From Lepus europaeus (taxonomy: Eukaryota > Chordata > Mammalia > Lagomorpha > Leporidae), in NCBI RefSeq assembly GCF_033115175.1, contig NC_084837.1, positions 88,176,966 through 88,240,965 on the forward strand: DNA of 64,000 bases. The letters are read 5' to 3'. Shown here piece after piece: positions 1 to 12,700 of this stretch. Both the position numbers and the translations under genes were made by a program. The notes beneath the pieces were generated by a model. That model saw only the letters and a program-made list of their open reading frames with translations, ran no database searches and was not told the DNA's origin. Position 1 is the stretch's first letter. Each line of letters opens with the position of its first letter.

Positions 1-226
1 CATGTATGGGAGTGAACCTGTTTTGGTTTTTGTTGTGTGTTTTGCTAAGTGTCAGGCAGGGTGGTGGTGGCTCTGTGGTACCCGGGTAAGCTTTGATGCA
101 TCAGTTTCCGGAAGGCTGAACTTGAGATGCCTGGGGTCTAACGGGAAGGTGTGAAGCCAAAGCATGGCTGGGCTCTGAAGATGTCAGGTACCCACCTTAG
201 CACTAACTGCCTTCACCTGCTCTGTA

Positions 227-410
227 CTAAGATGTCTTTATTTGAAAGTGACAGAGCTGGAGCTCCATGTCTCCCACAGGGGTGGAAGGCACCCAGGGAC
301 TTGAGCCATCACTTGGCTTCCTCCCAAGCCACATAAGCAGGGAACTGGATTGGGGCAGAGTAGTCGGGTCTTGAAGCAGCTCTCAAGATGGACATGTACC
401 ACAGCACTAA
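227..410 (-). mobile_element. SINE fragment in intron 2, copy A (pair 46891-47075)
   Basis: AAGATGTCTTTATTTGAAAG tail then a diverged antisense body. Present at the identical site in copy B. Confidence 0.65.
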
Positions 411-767
411 CCCCTTGATCCCTTTAAAATAGGCAGATGTTTTCTGTGATTCTATACAACCTTAACTACTAAAAAGCACCTTCTTAGAAACTGGCTCTGT
501 GAGACTTCATCATTGATTTATGGCACAGGCTAGTGTGGCTGGGATTCTCTCTCCTTTCCTAGGGCTGCCAGCAAGAAGTAAATTGTTAATGCTTCCCAAG
601 GTACAAAAATACAAGTGGCTATACGCTGCTGGAAGGGACAGGTGGAGCTGGGCAGAAAAATCATACAAAAGCTACCACCCGGCTTCTGCTGTAAAAGACC
701 TCGGCTTGGGTTGGCAAGATGGAGATGCGTGCCTGCTGTGCGTTGACTTGTCTCCCCCGTGGCACAG

Positions 768-3700
768 GTACTATAACAAGCTGCGGAGCCTCCTCAAGGA
801 CCCGAGCCACGAGTGTGTACTCTTCGCAAACGAGTACCATGCTTCATGCTACCACGCTTGGGGAAAGCAAATGTTGAAGAAAGATTGGGAGAAAAGGTAT
901 GGTCATCTGCTGTGGTTTTCATGCGGGCATCTCTTGCTGCCTCATTGGAAGCTGATCTAAAACAGACCAGGAGTTTTTTAGGGGAACCATGATACTAAAA
1001 GCACATGATGTTGGCAGTTTAGATATGTCATTTGAATATGTAATGGAAATATTTTAGAAATCGGGATGAGGAAGATCTAGGTAGCCAGTGGGAGTTTGCC
1101 CCAGATCCTAACTGCAGGATAATGCAATGTTTGGGGCATGGGTGTGGGGACAAGGGGCCCTGCTTTGAAGCCAATAAGATAATCTCATTGTGTTGGGTAT
1201 GAGTTCTAAAGTCCCAGCTAGACCCACTGAACTGAAACTGCTAGATGACAATTCTGAAAGCTCTTGGAGAAAGTGCAGTGGCTTCATTGAGATCCATCCT
1301 AAGCAGCAGAGCCCAGCGCAAGCGCTTAGATAGGCAGTGTCTGGGTGGGAGCTATACCCAGAGATGGCGCTAGGACACGGTGGCCAGCTGAGTGACACGA
1401 GGCCCAGCTGCCACTGCGAAGTGGCCTCTGAGATGCCATGCAGAATGTGCCTCGAAGTCATCCCCGGTGCAGAGGCATTGGGCTCGCTGCTCCCAAAAGC
1501 TGGGACATTCCTGAGCGGTGTGGACTCTGTCTGGTGGCCACTCATCAAGGTGAGCCCAGGGTACAGGTGCTAGGCACACCAAAAGGAAACCTTACCGTGT
1601 AGAACATGTCATCTTTTCCTCGTACGACTGATCGCTATAGCTCTTAAACACGTCCGTTCTGCAAAGGCACCTAGGAATGGATCCATCCTGGGTGCTGTTG
1701 CAGCCCCAGGTTTTCTCAGGGGACAAGACCTGAGAGGAAAAAGCATTTCTCTCAACAGGGACCCCTGAGTACCACAGAAGTGCTTATCCACGTTGGGCTC
1801 TCTTGTGCTTACAACCCAGTCTTGGAAGCACAGCCTGGGTCTGAGAACTGTGTTCAAGTTCAAGTACTTTGCAGCCGATTTCTGGGCATTTTAGATGGTT
1901 CCGTTTCAGACTGCATCGTGGTCTTCAGCTGTTTGCAGCCTTGTCTTGTTAGCCAAAGATTCACCTGTAAATCTTGTAGGCTTCCCCAGGCATCGTGTGG
2001 GGTGCTGTGTGCGAGCCCTCCAGTTAAAAGGTGCTAAAATATGACAGACAGGGTGTCTCAAGGAAGAAATGCAAATTGTGGTTCCTCTGTGTGTCTCAGA
2101 ACCTGGGGCTTATCAATAATAGAAGCCCAAAGCTTTTTGGGATGAGGAGTGCACGAATGGTCTCAAGAGACCAGAGGACGGCAGATCGGTGAAATTCTGG
2201 CAGTGTGAGGGCTCCTGTGTGCTTTGTTCCAGGATTATCTACGCCGCGGCTTTGTGGTATTATAAGCACTGCGGGGAGAAGATGCCCATCGTCATCGTGG
2301 CAGACGAAGATTCCATAAAGAGATTCAAAGTGAAGAGCGAAGGAGTATCTGTCATGACGTTCAAGGTATTTCCGGCTGTGGTGTACATGGCTGTGTGTTC
2401 ACTTCCAGTGTTGCTCCTCGGAGTCTAGATCCCGTTGGCAACCCAGAAAAGAGAAAGTAGAGCTTGAAGCAGTTCCATCCTGCTAGGTAGAAACTTAATG
2501 AGACGCTCCGATCGCCTGGATTTACAGAAACCCTAGCTGGACTCTGAATTGTAGGTTCTCTGAGGGTTCCCAGGAGCATGTATTCCTAAAGATTTGCCAA
2601 TGGGATTTTCGTGGCCTTGCTCTAAAGAAGTGTTCTGGCATGCCAGAGACTTCCAGGGGTGCTGGATATGAATAGCAGTGTCACTGGTGTTTTTCTGTGG
2701 CAGTATATCATGTCTTGTCCTGCAGAGGACAGTCGAGTCAAAAGTATTACATTTCCTTGCTTTTTGTGAGAATTAGTTTTCTTTGTAGTCCAGCAGTCTA
2801 GAACACTTCTCATTGTGTGTAGCATCTCCAACTGTGCCCCCCTCAAGGTGAGTGAGAGCAGGAAAACAGATTTGAGTTTGGATGAAAGGGAAGGCCAGCA
2901 TCTTTGGAGATGGAGAAGCACTGAGACAAGCTGGCCCATAATGACAAGTTTGGTGCTGATAAGTGGCTGGTGACCATAGCATGGAGGCACTGAAGTGAGC
3001 ATAGACAAAACTTCTGAAAGGACCAAAGGAAGAACAGCAGTTACCACAGGATCCGGAAATGAATGGGGGAAATGCTGGTGTTGACACTGAGGACAACCTA
3101 TTTGCTGTTCAATTCCAATACAGACGTGAGCTAAGACCCCAGGAGAGGATCAAGCCACCACTTGCAGGGCTGGCATCCCACATGGAAATGCCTGGCTGCT
3201 CTTCGTGGCTCTTGGATTCGGCCTGGCCCTGCCCTGGCTGTGGTCATTTGGGAAGTGAACCAGAGGATGCAAGATCTCTGCGTGCTCCTGTCACCCTGCC
3301 TTTCCAATCTTTTTCATTATTAGACAGGTGGAGTTAGAGGGAGACCGGTCTTCCTTCCGTTGGTTCACCCCCCGAATGGCCGCTATGGCCAGCGCTGCAC
3401 CGATCCGAAGCCAGGAGCCAGGTGCTTCCCCCTGGTCTCCCATGCGCAGGTGCCCAGTCACTTGGGCCATCCTCCACTGCACTCCCGGGTCACAGCAGAG
3501 AGCTGGACTGGAAGAGGAGCAACCGGGACTAGAACCTGGCACCCATAGGGGATGCTGGCGCTGCAGGCGGAGGATTAACAAAGTGAGCCACGGTGCCGGC
3601 CCCTCAATCTTTAACACAGCATATAAAGAGGAGCTTTTGCCTCTGCCTTCTCTGTAGGCCATTGTGTGTAGCCATGAGGTCCATACAAAGTGCAATCGGA

Positions 3701-6700
3701 AAGACTTCAAGGTGCCAAGTCCTGGTCCCTACCCCCTGGGCACCTTCAAGGTGCCAAGTCCGGGTCCCTACCCCCTGGGCTTCCTCTGAGTCTCGGGCTT
3801 TAACAGGAAGGGAGAAAACCACTCAGTGGCAGCAGGAGGCTCAGGAGGGGACTGCTGTGGTCATTCCTCACCATGCAGACGGCAGTGCCAGCCGGGGCTT
3901 GGATAGTGCCACCACACAGTCCTGTTCTGATCCTGTTTCTCCATGCCTTTGTACGACACAGGAGTATTTGAAAAAGTTCTATTCGGATCTGGAGGCTGCC
4001 CACAGCTCCTGTGACTTCACTGATGAAGCCCTGTATGAAGAAAAGCTGGAGCGCTTGGAAGCCTCAGGACTTAATTACAACCACTATCTCCCCCCGGACG
4101 TTCTAGAAGCTGGGCTACAGTCTGGCCGCTACGTGGAGGTGAGGGCTGCCATGAAGAGGCAACAGCTGTTTCCTTCCCCTCCTGGCGGCCTGAGGCTGCA
4201 AACCAGATGGGAACAGGCAAGCCAGGACAGTGGACGTGCACACAGCCTTGGGCCCGTGTCCCTCGATGTTGGCTGTCCAGTTGGCGGCCACTCTGGAATG
4301 ATGCCGTTCCGTTGTGTGGTGTCCTGAGCCTCAAGACCAGAGACCGAAGCAGTTGTGTACCTGCCTCCTGTCACTGGTTTCGAGATAAGATTTGTTCAGG
4401 GCTCCTGACCACGTGGATAGGTGTTAGTGACGACTGTTGTTCATAGCACTTGGAAGGAAAATGGGCAGAAAAACTGTTGACCACATTGATTTTTTTTCTG
4501 GTTTTAGGGAATATTGTGTGTGAATAGACAAACAAAAGCGGAAGCATTTGTCCGCGTGCAGGACACAGAGCAGAGTGAAGAAGGTACAGTATATAAGCCT
4601 CACCTACATTTCCACCTGACTTGATAGCACACAACAAGGAAGCAAAGGTGTTACTGACACCCCAATCTCATGGTAGCAGTGAGGGGGTGTGGAGAAGAGT
4701 TCCCTACATTTTCACTTCATTTTTATAAACTTAAGGTCTCAGAACCAGTAAGCTGAGCTTGGATCCAAGGCTCTGTGGCTGTGGTTTAAAAACATTGCTC
4801 TGTCCTGCCTCAGTGTGGTCTGTCGGCTCCCCGAGCTTTCGAAAGGAATGCAAATGGGGGGAGAAAGCCAGGTAAATGAGCTGTCCTGAGATGGAGTGTA
4901 GTTCTTGGTTCATACTGACCTCTGGGTGGAGAAAGGAAAAGCCTGGATAGGGCATGAGCAGGAAAGGGTGGGAAGAGGAGCAAGAGGGACAGGAGGCGGC
5001 CCTGGGGAGAGCGTGTGCACAGGGCCTCCAGCCCCAGCCTGCAGAAGCACACAAGTGTGGCTCTGCCTTCGGAGGGCAAGGCGGTGAATAAGAGGACTCG
5101 GGCCTCCCTGGAGCAGAAGCCCCCTTGACGTCGTGATTTCTCTGCTGCCCCAAACACTAGATTATGAAATCCTAATCAACGGGATGAATCCCCGGAACCG
5201 CGCGCTCCACGGAGACCGGGTAGCAGTGAAGCTGTTCCCTGAATCCCTCTGGAAGAGGAGAACGGCCACGGGTCGCGAGGCCGGCGAGTATATGCCCACA
5301 GGTGAGCCAGCGGATGCCACCCTGGCATCCAGCCTTCTTCCAGAATTGGGTATTTCTCAGCAATCCAGGAATAGGGCAATTTCATTGAAAGTGGCAGACC
5401 AGTTGTGATGTATGGACATCCTGCAGAATGGCTGCATCGAGGTAACCAGCATGGGACACATGGTTACCGCTTTCCCCAAACAAGTTCTCATTGCATTCCA
5501 GCCTGTGCTCTGTCATTATTCAAAGCAGCTGCCACCTCCAGCCCTTTTGCATACCACACCGCAATCCCTGGGGTCAATATAGGCTCAGATTCCAGCTCCC
5601 TTCTAATCCTTGGGAGGCAGTGGTGATGGCCCAGGTAGGGTTCCTGCCACCCGCATAGGAGACCTGGAGTGAGATGCTGGCTCCTTGATGTAGCCTCTAG
5701 CCTTGTTCCTAGCCTTGTGGGTATTTAGGGAGTGAACTCGCAGGTGGATGTGAACTCATTCTCTCTGCCTCTCAATAGAATAAGCATATTTAAATAGGTA
5801 ATTGATTATTTTGCAATGAAAAGTAATAGTTCTTGTATGCCAAGAACTCATCAAGGTCTCTTACAGGGGTTGCAGGGGCCCAAACACTTGGGTCATCCTC
5901 TGCTGCTTTTCCTGGACCGTTAGCAGGGAGCTGAATCAGCAGCCAGGGCATGAACAGGCAACCACGTGGGATGCCTGCTTGGCAGGCCATGGCTTCACCC
6001 AGCTATACCACAGTGCTGGCCCCAACAAGTTTATTTCCTTAATAAAACAAGGGTGAGAATGATTTGATTTTCCAAGATACTGAAACCCTAAATCAATGAG
6101 GTAATGGCAAAAGAAAAAGCAGGATTCCAAATGTCACCTCCGAACCCATAGAAAAAAGCTACCAAAAGATTATCCATGTTTAAAAAAAAAAAAAATCGGG
6201 CATCTCTAGAAAGTCTACATGTTTGAAATGGCTAAGAAGGCAAATCTTCAAAGATTCCCTTGAATTAAGTGCTTGGAAAAGTGGGACAGGGACAGTTAGA
6301 TGACAGCTAGCTGGCTAACCCTTGTGATTTGTTTTCCACAGGACATGTGGTGGGCATTACTCAGAAACACAAGCGCGATTATATAGTAACCTTTCCATCA
6401 AAGGAGGATATACAGTATTACAGCAGGAAAACAAAGAAATATGTTGCTGTGCCATGGGACTGTAGGATCCCCAGAATTCAGATCCACAGGACACAGGCTG
6501 AAAAGTACCAGGTAAAGGACACTGCCCCATGGCTGCCCTGCTTCTGTCGTGGCCAGCTTTTGGATCAGTGCCAGAAAGCACTGTTAATTCCTTTGCAAAT
6601 AAATTGTGGGTGGCACCTGGCATTCCAAGGTGCTGTTAAATCCTAAATATATAGGTGCCATCTAGTAAGTGGTCTATGCTAACAAATGAAGGCTTGAGCA

Positions 6701-9700
6701 CGTCCTAGAAAGCGCTCTGTAGGACAGCCAGAGAGAATACATTGTCCTGCTGACCAATGGAGAAGCTTCCAACAGCTGCACTTGGCCAACACGAACGCGC
6801 TTTCTTCCAGCAAGCAAGGTAGAAATACAAGCCCTGTGCCTCGTAGGGATGATGTAGAAGCTCTTCAAAGAATCGATTATCCGTGAAGGAATATAGGTGG
6901 GAGGGAAGACGTGTTGTCGCCAAGAGACTAGGCACTGTCCAGCATCACCTGCCTCCAGCTATGCAGCCCACTAGCCTGGTCATTGTCCCTCGGACACCCT
7001 AAGCCTTGTGACAGGCTCCCAGGGGCCTGTTTCAATGGCTTGCTGAAACTGCTAGACAGTGAGGGTCCTGTTGACACTGATACCCGGACTTCGAAGTACC
7101 TCCTACAATCTGAGACCTAGGTTCCGGAACTTACCCTGAACCCTGCACCATTGGGTTCCCGGCTTGTGTTGCAAGTGTGAGCCAGCTGGCTGTTCACAGG
7201 TGGCACATTCCAGCCTCCTTATTTGATGCCGAAGAAAGGCCTCCCACTGCAAAAGCACTGGGCCAGGCCATTCCATACCACCTGGCAAGTCCCAGAATCA
7301 AACACGCCACCCTGCAGACTGGCCACCCTCTATAGAACTGTCTCGAACCTCTCGTTAGCGAATGCTTTCAATAACCCACGGAACCCTGGAGGCGAGGCTA
7401 ATGCTTTATGTACCTTCTCCTGCAGTGTTGCAAAGCAGTCGTCCACATTGATTCCTGGGACCTGGGTTCGAGGTATCCGGACGGACACGTCGTAGGGACA
7501 CTGGGAACAAGTAGAGACCTGGAAGGGGAAATGAAGTCTCTGCTCGTGGAGCACGACATCTCCGAGCGGCCCTTCTCTGAAGCCCAGGTCAGATTCCCGG
7601 AGGCCTCTGGTCTAATGGCAGACATGTTATGCACACAGGGAAAGATCTCTAGACTCCAGCGACTCGCTGGGAAGCCACAGATAACCCTCAACCAGACCCA
7701 AGTCAGTTTCCAGTGGAGCTCTCAAATCTGTAGATCCTACAACTATGTTTCAAAGTGGCAGGTCGGTGTCTCCTGGTCAGGATAGGTCCATCCGGCAAGT
7801 CGAGGAGAGCTGGTTGTATCCCCAGCAGAGCTCCGTCTCTACCCATCATTCAAGCCCAGCAACAGGGAGCAGAGTCCAGGATGCTTGTACGTCTGAGCCT
7901 TAGATCTGGGAGCAATGCTCGTGACGCAGCTTTCCTAGACTTTCCAGAAAACGGAAAGCCCACAAACACAACACATTGGCTTTTCCATCACTTCCACGTC
8001 ATTAGAAACAGATAATAGCTATTCTCTTGAATGTGCTATTCGCTGATAGGTTTCTTTTGCTTAATTATTACATGTTGGCAGAGCCTATGTGGTTTTAACA
8101 GTTAATGGTAAACTACTGTATATTGATGTGCCCCTGTGTGCTCAGCCATTTGGCTGTTGGCCTGTTATTTCTATTCAGTATTATAAAAAAGCTACTCCAT
8201 ATACAGCAACATTACTTTTTTAATGTGGTCAATCCTTCCCTTGGTAATCTCACGTTAAGGATTACCTTTTCCAAGTCAAAGGGAACATTGAAGTAGCTTT
8301 GTTACTTGTTGGCAGACTGTTTCCCAGCTTGCACCGCCATTAGGAGTATGAGCGTTTTGGCAGAACCAGAGCTATCCTCGTCAAATATTTGAGAATGCTT
8401 TACGTCGTTAAATGTTCATGTTTTACAGTAGTTCCTGGCCATTATTTTGTTGACTTGTCTGGCAGCTCTTGGAGAAAATGATTCCATAAAGTGGGTTTAG
8501 AGGTCACAGGACGAGAATTCTCTCTTCCCTGTTGGCCTCAACTCACTGCAAGCTGATGGTCAAGACAGGGACAGGGAGAGAAAGGACCATACTTTTTGGT
8601 CCTGTTGTAATCATCCCTGGCATCTTTTTATTAAAGATTTATTATTTGAAAGTCAGTTACACAGAGAAGAGAGGCAGAGAGAGCGAGGTCTTCCATCCGA
8701 TGGTTCACTCCCCAGACAGCCACAACGGCTGGAGCTGTGCCGATCCAAAGCCAGGAGTCAGGAACTTTTTCCGGGTCTCCCACGTGGGTGCAGGGGCCCA
8801 AGGACTGTCAGAGCAGAGCAGAGAGCTGGATCGGAAGAGAGCAGCTAAGACGCGTATGGGATGCTGGCACTTCAGGCCAGGGTGTGAACCTGCTGCGCCA
8901 CAGTGCCAGCCCCCCTGGCATCATTTTTTAATATATGCGATGCCTTAGATTTTGTCCCCCATGGTTGGACCAGAACAGGCCAAAGACATTGAAACGTGGA
9001 TCATTGTGGAAAGGGGTACATGCGCTCTTAGAATTTGCCACTCTTGCTGGCTCCAGTCCGCTAACAAGGCTGGTGGGAGGTCTCCCGTCAAACCCCCAGG
9101 GCCTCCAGGGCAGGAGGCACAGCACCTGACCCATCGGAGGCCAGCACAGGATGACGCAGAATGGAACTGAGCCCCTGAGGGTCAGAGGAGGCAAATGGCT
9201 GAGAAGGTGGTCTCTCTTGCAGATGGGCGAGTTGCCGGTGAACACCCCAGAGGAGCCTTGGAGCGTGGACCCCGAAGAACAAGACCGCAGAGATCTAAGG
9301 CAAACGAATCTCGTGTTCACAATTGACCCAAGAGGGTGTGAGGATGTGGACGACGCGCTGTCCGTGCGCACTCTGAGCAGCGGCAACCTGGAGCTGGGCG
9401 TTCACATAGCAGATGTAACCCACTTTGTGAAGCCGAAATCTTGCCTGGATAACGAAGCTAGGGCTAGGTAAGGCCGTGTGCAAGCCTTGGAATGCCTGCG
9501 ACTTTCAGATGAATCTGTTGGTGCCCTGCTGATGGTTTCATCCAGGAACCCCCACCCCACACACCCACACACCAACTAGAGTTCAGTGACTGGCTCAGCT
9601 TGCCTTTCCTGTCTCCCACAAACGGGTCACGGGCTAAGTTGTCACATAGGAATGTGTTATTTGATGTCACGCATGGGGTCATCACACTCCAATTTGGCTT

Positions 9701-12700
9701 CCACGAGCAAGATGGATGTCAGTTTGCCTTCCCGGAAGAATGTGCCCCGAGCAGTGTCAGAGCAAAGTGGGTCCATGGGGATCGTTTTAGCACTTGATGA
9801 AGAGGCAAACGGCCTCGGATTCTGGGCAGTGATTTCTGGCTGTCTCCTCCCTGTGGGACCCTGCAGCCCGCGGGCCTATGTCTGCTGACAGTCTCACTGC
9901 CTATGTGTTTCCAGGGCCACAACGTACTACCTGCCCGACCGGCGCTATGACATGCTGCCCTCCGTCCTTAGCTCCAATGTGTGCTCTTTGCTGCGCGGAG
10001 TTGACAGGTGAGCTCACGACTGTAGCCCTTGGTTCTACTGTGCTCTCCTCCCCAGCCACCCTGTGCTGGTCTGTGCCCGACCCGAACGCCTGATCTTGTT
10101 CCCCTAGCCTCCCTGTCCCTCCTCACCGCTTGCCTCTGCTCTCCCTCTATCTGTACCTCTATCTGTATTTTGAAGATTTAGTTGAAAGGCAGAGTTAGAC
10201 AGTGAATGGCAGGGGCCCAAGCACTTGGGCCAGGATCTGCTACTTTGCTAAGCTCATTAGCAGGAAGCTGGATCAAAAGAGGAGCAGCCAGGACTTTAAC
10301 CTTTCTAGAGACAATACTGCACACACATGATCTCCTTTCTTACACACCTAGCGTTTTTTTAAATGGAGCAGTTCATGTGTCTTGGAGATAATTCCACATT
10401 AAGAACTGGAAAGTCAGGTATTTGCCCATTGTCCTATTACAAGCAAAGCTGCGCTGAATTTTGCATGTTCAGAAGGACAGGGGGGAATCTCAGGAGGTGG
10501 GATCTGAGCTGGAGCCCATGCGTCAGTGTGAATAGGATCGAATTGCCTTCAGGGATCACACCAGGCACATGCTCACCAGCAGTGCAGGATGCCTCATTTC
10601 CCATAGGCTTGCACACAATACCTTGTCTGCTTCTCTCTGCCCACTTGATAGAAGGGTTGGAACTACATCCTTGACACTGCCACATGGTACTTTGACCCAC
10701 TGTGCCACAGCACTGGCCCTGGCACTTGGGTCAACATCCAACACCAGTCCTGGCTGCTCCACTTCCATTCCACCTTCCTGCTAAGGAGCCTGGGGATGCA
10801 GCAGAAGATGGCCACTGCCACCCGTGGTGGAGACCTGATGGGATTTCCTAGCTCCTGGCTTAACGCCTGCCCCAGTTGTGGTTATTGTGGGCATCTGGCA
10901 TGAACCAGTGTCGGCGGTATGCCTCATATTTCTGTCTAGTTGGAGCAGAAACCTGTAGAAATGTCATTTCAGTCAAATCACATTGAAGGTTCAGTTCTCT
11001 TGCTGCAAGGGGTGAAGGTGTGGATAGTGACATTGTTGATGTTACTGCTTTTGTAGATACGCTATGAGTGTCATCTGGGAACTGCATAGGACCACCTACG
11101 AGATTAAGAGTGTGTGGTATGGAAGGTCAATTATCCATTCCACATACCAACTCTCCTACGAAGCAGCTCAGGAGCTCCTCGATGGGAACTTGGGCATCAC
11201 AAATGACATGAAGGAATTCCAAGATATGGACAAAAAGGAGAAAGAAGACAGGCTGCAGGAACTAACATGGGCGATTGAAAAGTTGGCAGACATAGCCAGC
11301 CACTTCCGGGCACAGCGAGGTCTCGATGGTGCCTTAGATCTGGACGGCATTGAAATCGGTGTGCTGTTCGATGACGAGAGGAACATTCTCGACCTCGTCC
11401 CCCGGCAGCAACGTACAGTCCATCGGATGGTGGCGGAGTGTATGATACTCGCCAACCACTGGGTGGCCAGGAAAATCTACGAAAGCTTCCCCAGGCAGGC
11501 CCTGCTGCGCCGGCACCCGCCTCCACGCCAGAACCTCTTCTCGGAGCTCAAGCAGAGCGCCCAGGCCGGAGGGTTCTACATTGATACGAGGTAGGAGCGC
11601 CAGGCTGGGCTGCACAGTCACTAGCTAGCAGGCAGAGCTACAAGGGTTCTTCACCCGTGGGTTCCCTCCCCAGCTGGGCCTTGATCCAAAGCCAGGAGCT
11701 TATCTGGGTCTCCCACATGGGGGTAGGGACCAAAGAACTCGGGCTATCTGCCAGTGCTTTCCCCAGGCCATGAGCAGGGAGCTGGATCACAAGCCGTACG
11801 GGATGCCAGTATCAGGTGGAGGCGTAGCCTGTTGGGCCTCAATGCCTGTTCCCAGACCTACTTAACAAACTCGGGATTGTTTGTGCATCTTAGGAGGTGT
11901 TGTGCTGGGGCAATAATTCGATAAAAAATTTAGAAGGCAGAGTTAGAGAGGCAGAGAGGTCTTCCACCTGCTGGTTCATTGCCCAATTGGTGGCAATGGC
12001 TGGAGCTGAGCCAATCAAGAGCTTTCTCTGGGTCTGCCTCATGGATGGCATGCTCCACTGCTTTCCCAGGCCACAGCGGAGAGCTGGATCAGAAGTAGAG
12101 CAGCCAGGACTCGAACCAGCACCCATATGGGATGCCAGCCGCAGCAGGGACAATCTTAACTCGGGGGACACTCAAGTGTAGCATTACTTCTGGAGCTCTA
12201 GGCTGCTGTAGTAGAAGAGAAGAGCTGCTTCTGAAATGTGGTCGTGAATGAAACACGTCTCCCTGCTGGCAGAGGAAGTTACTTAGAGGGGACGGGAGGC
12301 TTTTCCGAACACATTGCCTTGTCCGTGCCTGGAGCAAAACCGGGCTCCTCTGTTCTGTCAGCTCTAACAGGTCCCTGGCGCTTTCCCTGGATAACGCGCA
12401 CGACGTTTCGGACCCAACAGTCAACAAGCTGCTGCGGAACATGGCGACGCTGGCCATGTCCAACGCACTCTACTTCTCGACAGGCTCCTGCAGGGAGCAC
12501 GAGTTCCACCATTATGGTGAGTGACAAAGGGTCCTGGGTTGCCATAGCCTGGAGCAAGTTGTTTCCAAATCTGATCTTCAATCGTTTGGTTTCTCTTCAC
12601 AGCACTTGGACTGGACAAATATACTCACTTTACCTCACCAATAAGGAGATATGCCGATATCATAGTACATCGATTACTGAGTGCAGCTATTGCAAGAGAC

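Noticed and set aside
520-960. Open frame of 146 codons repeated in both copies, as a separate gene
   Set aside because: Its 3' half is exon 3 of the nuclease; the upstream part is intron 2 read through, ending at the first stop after the donor.
3593-4327. 244-codon + frame (296 in copy B) as an independent gene
   Set aside because: It joins intron 4 minisatellite to exon 5 and intron 5; the only conserved part is exon 5.
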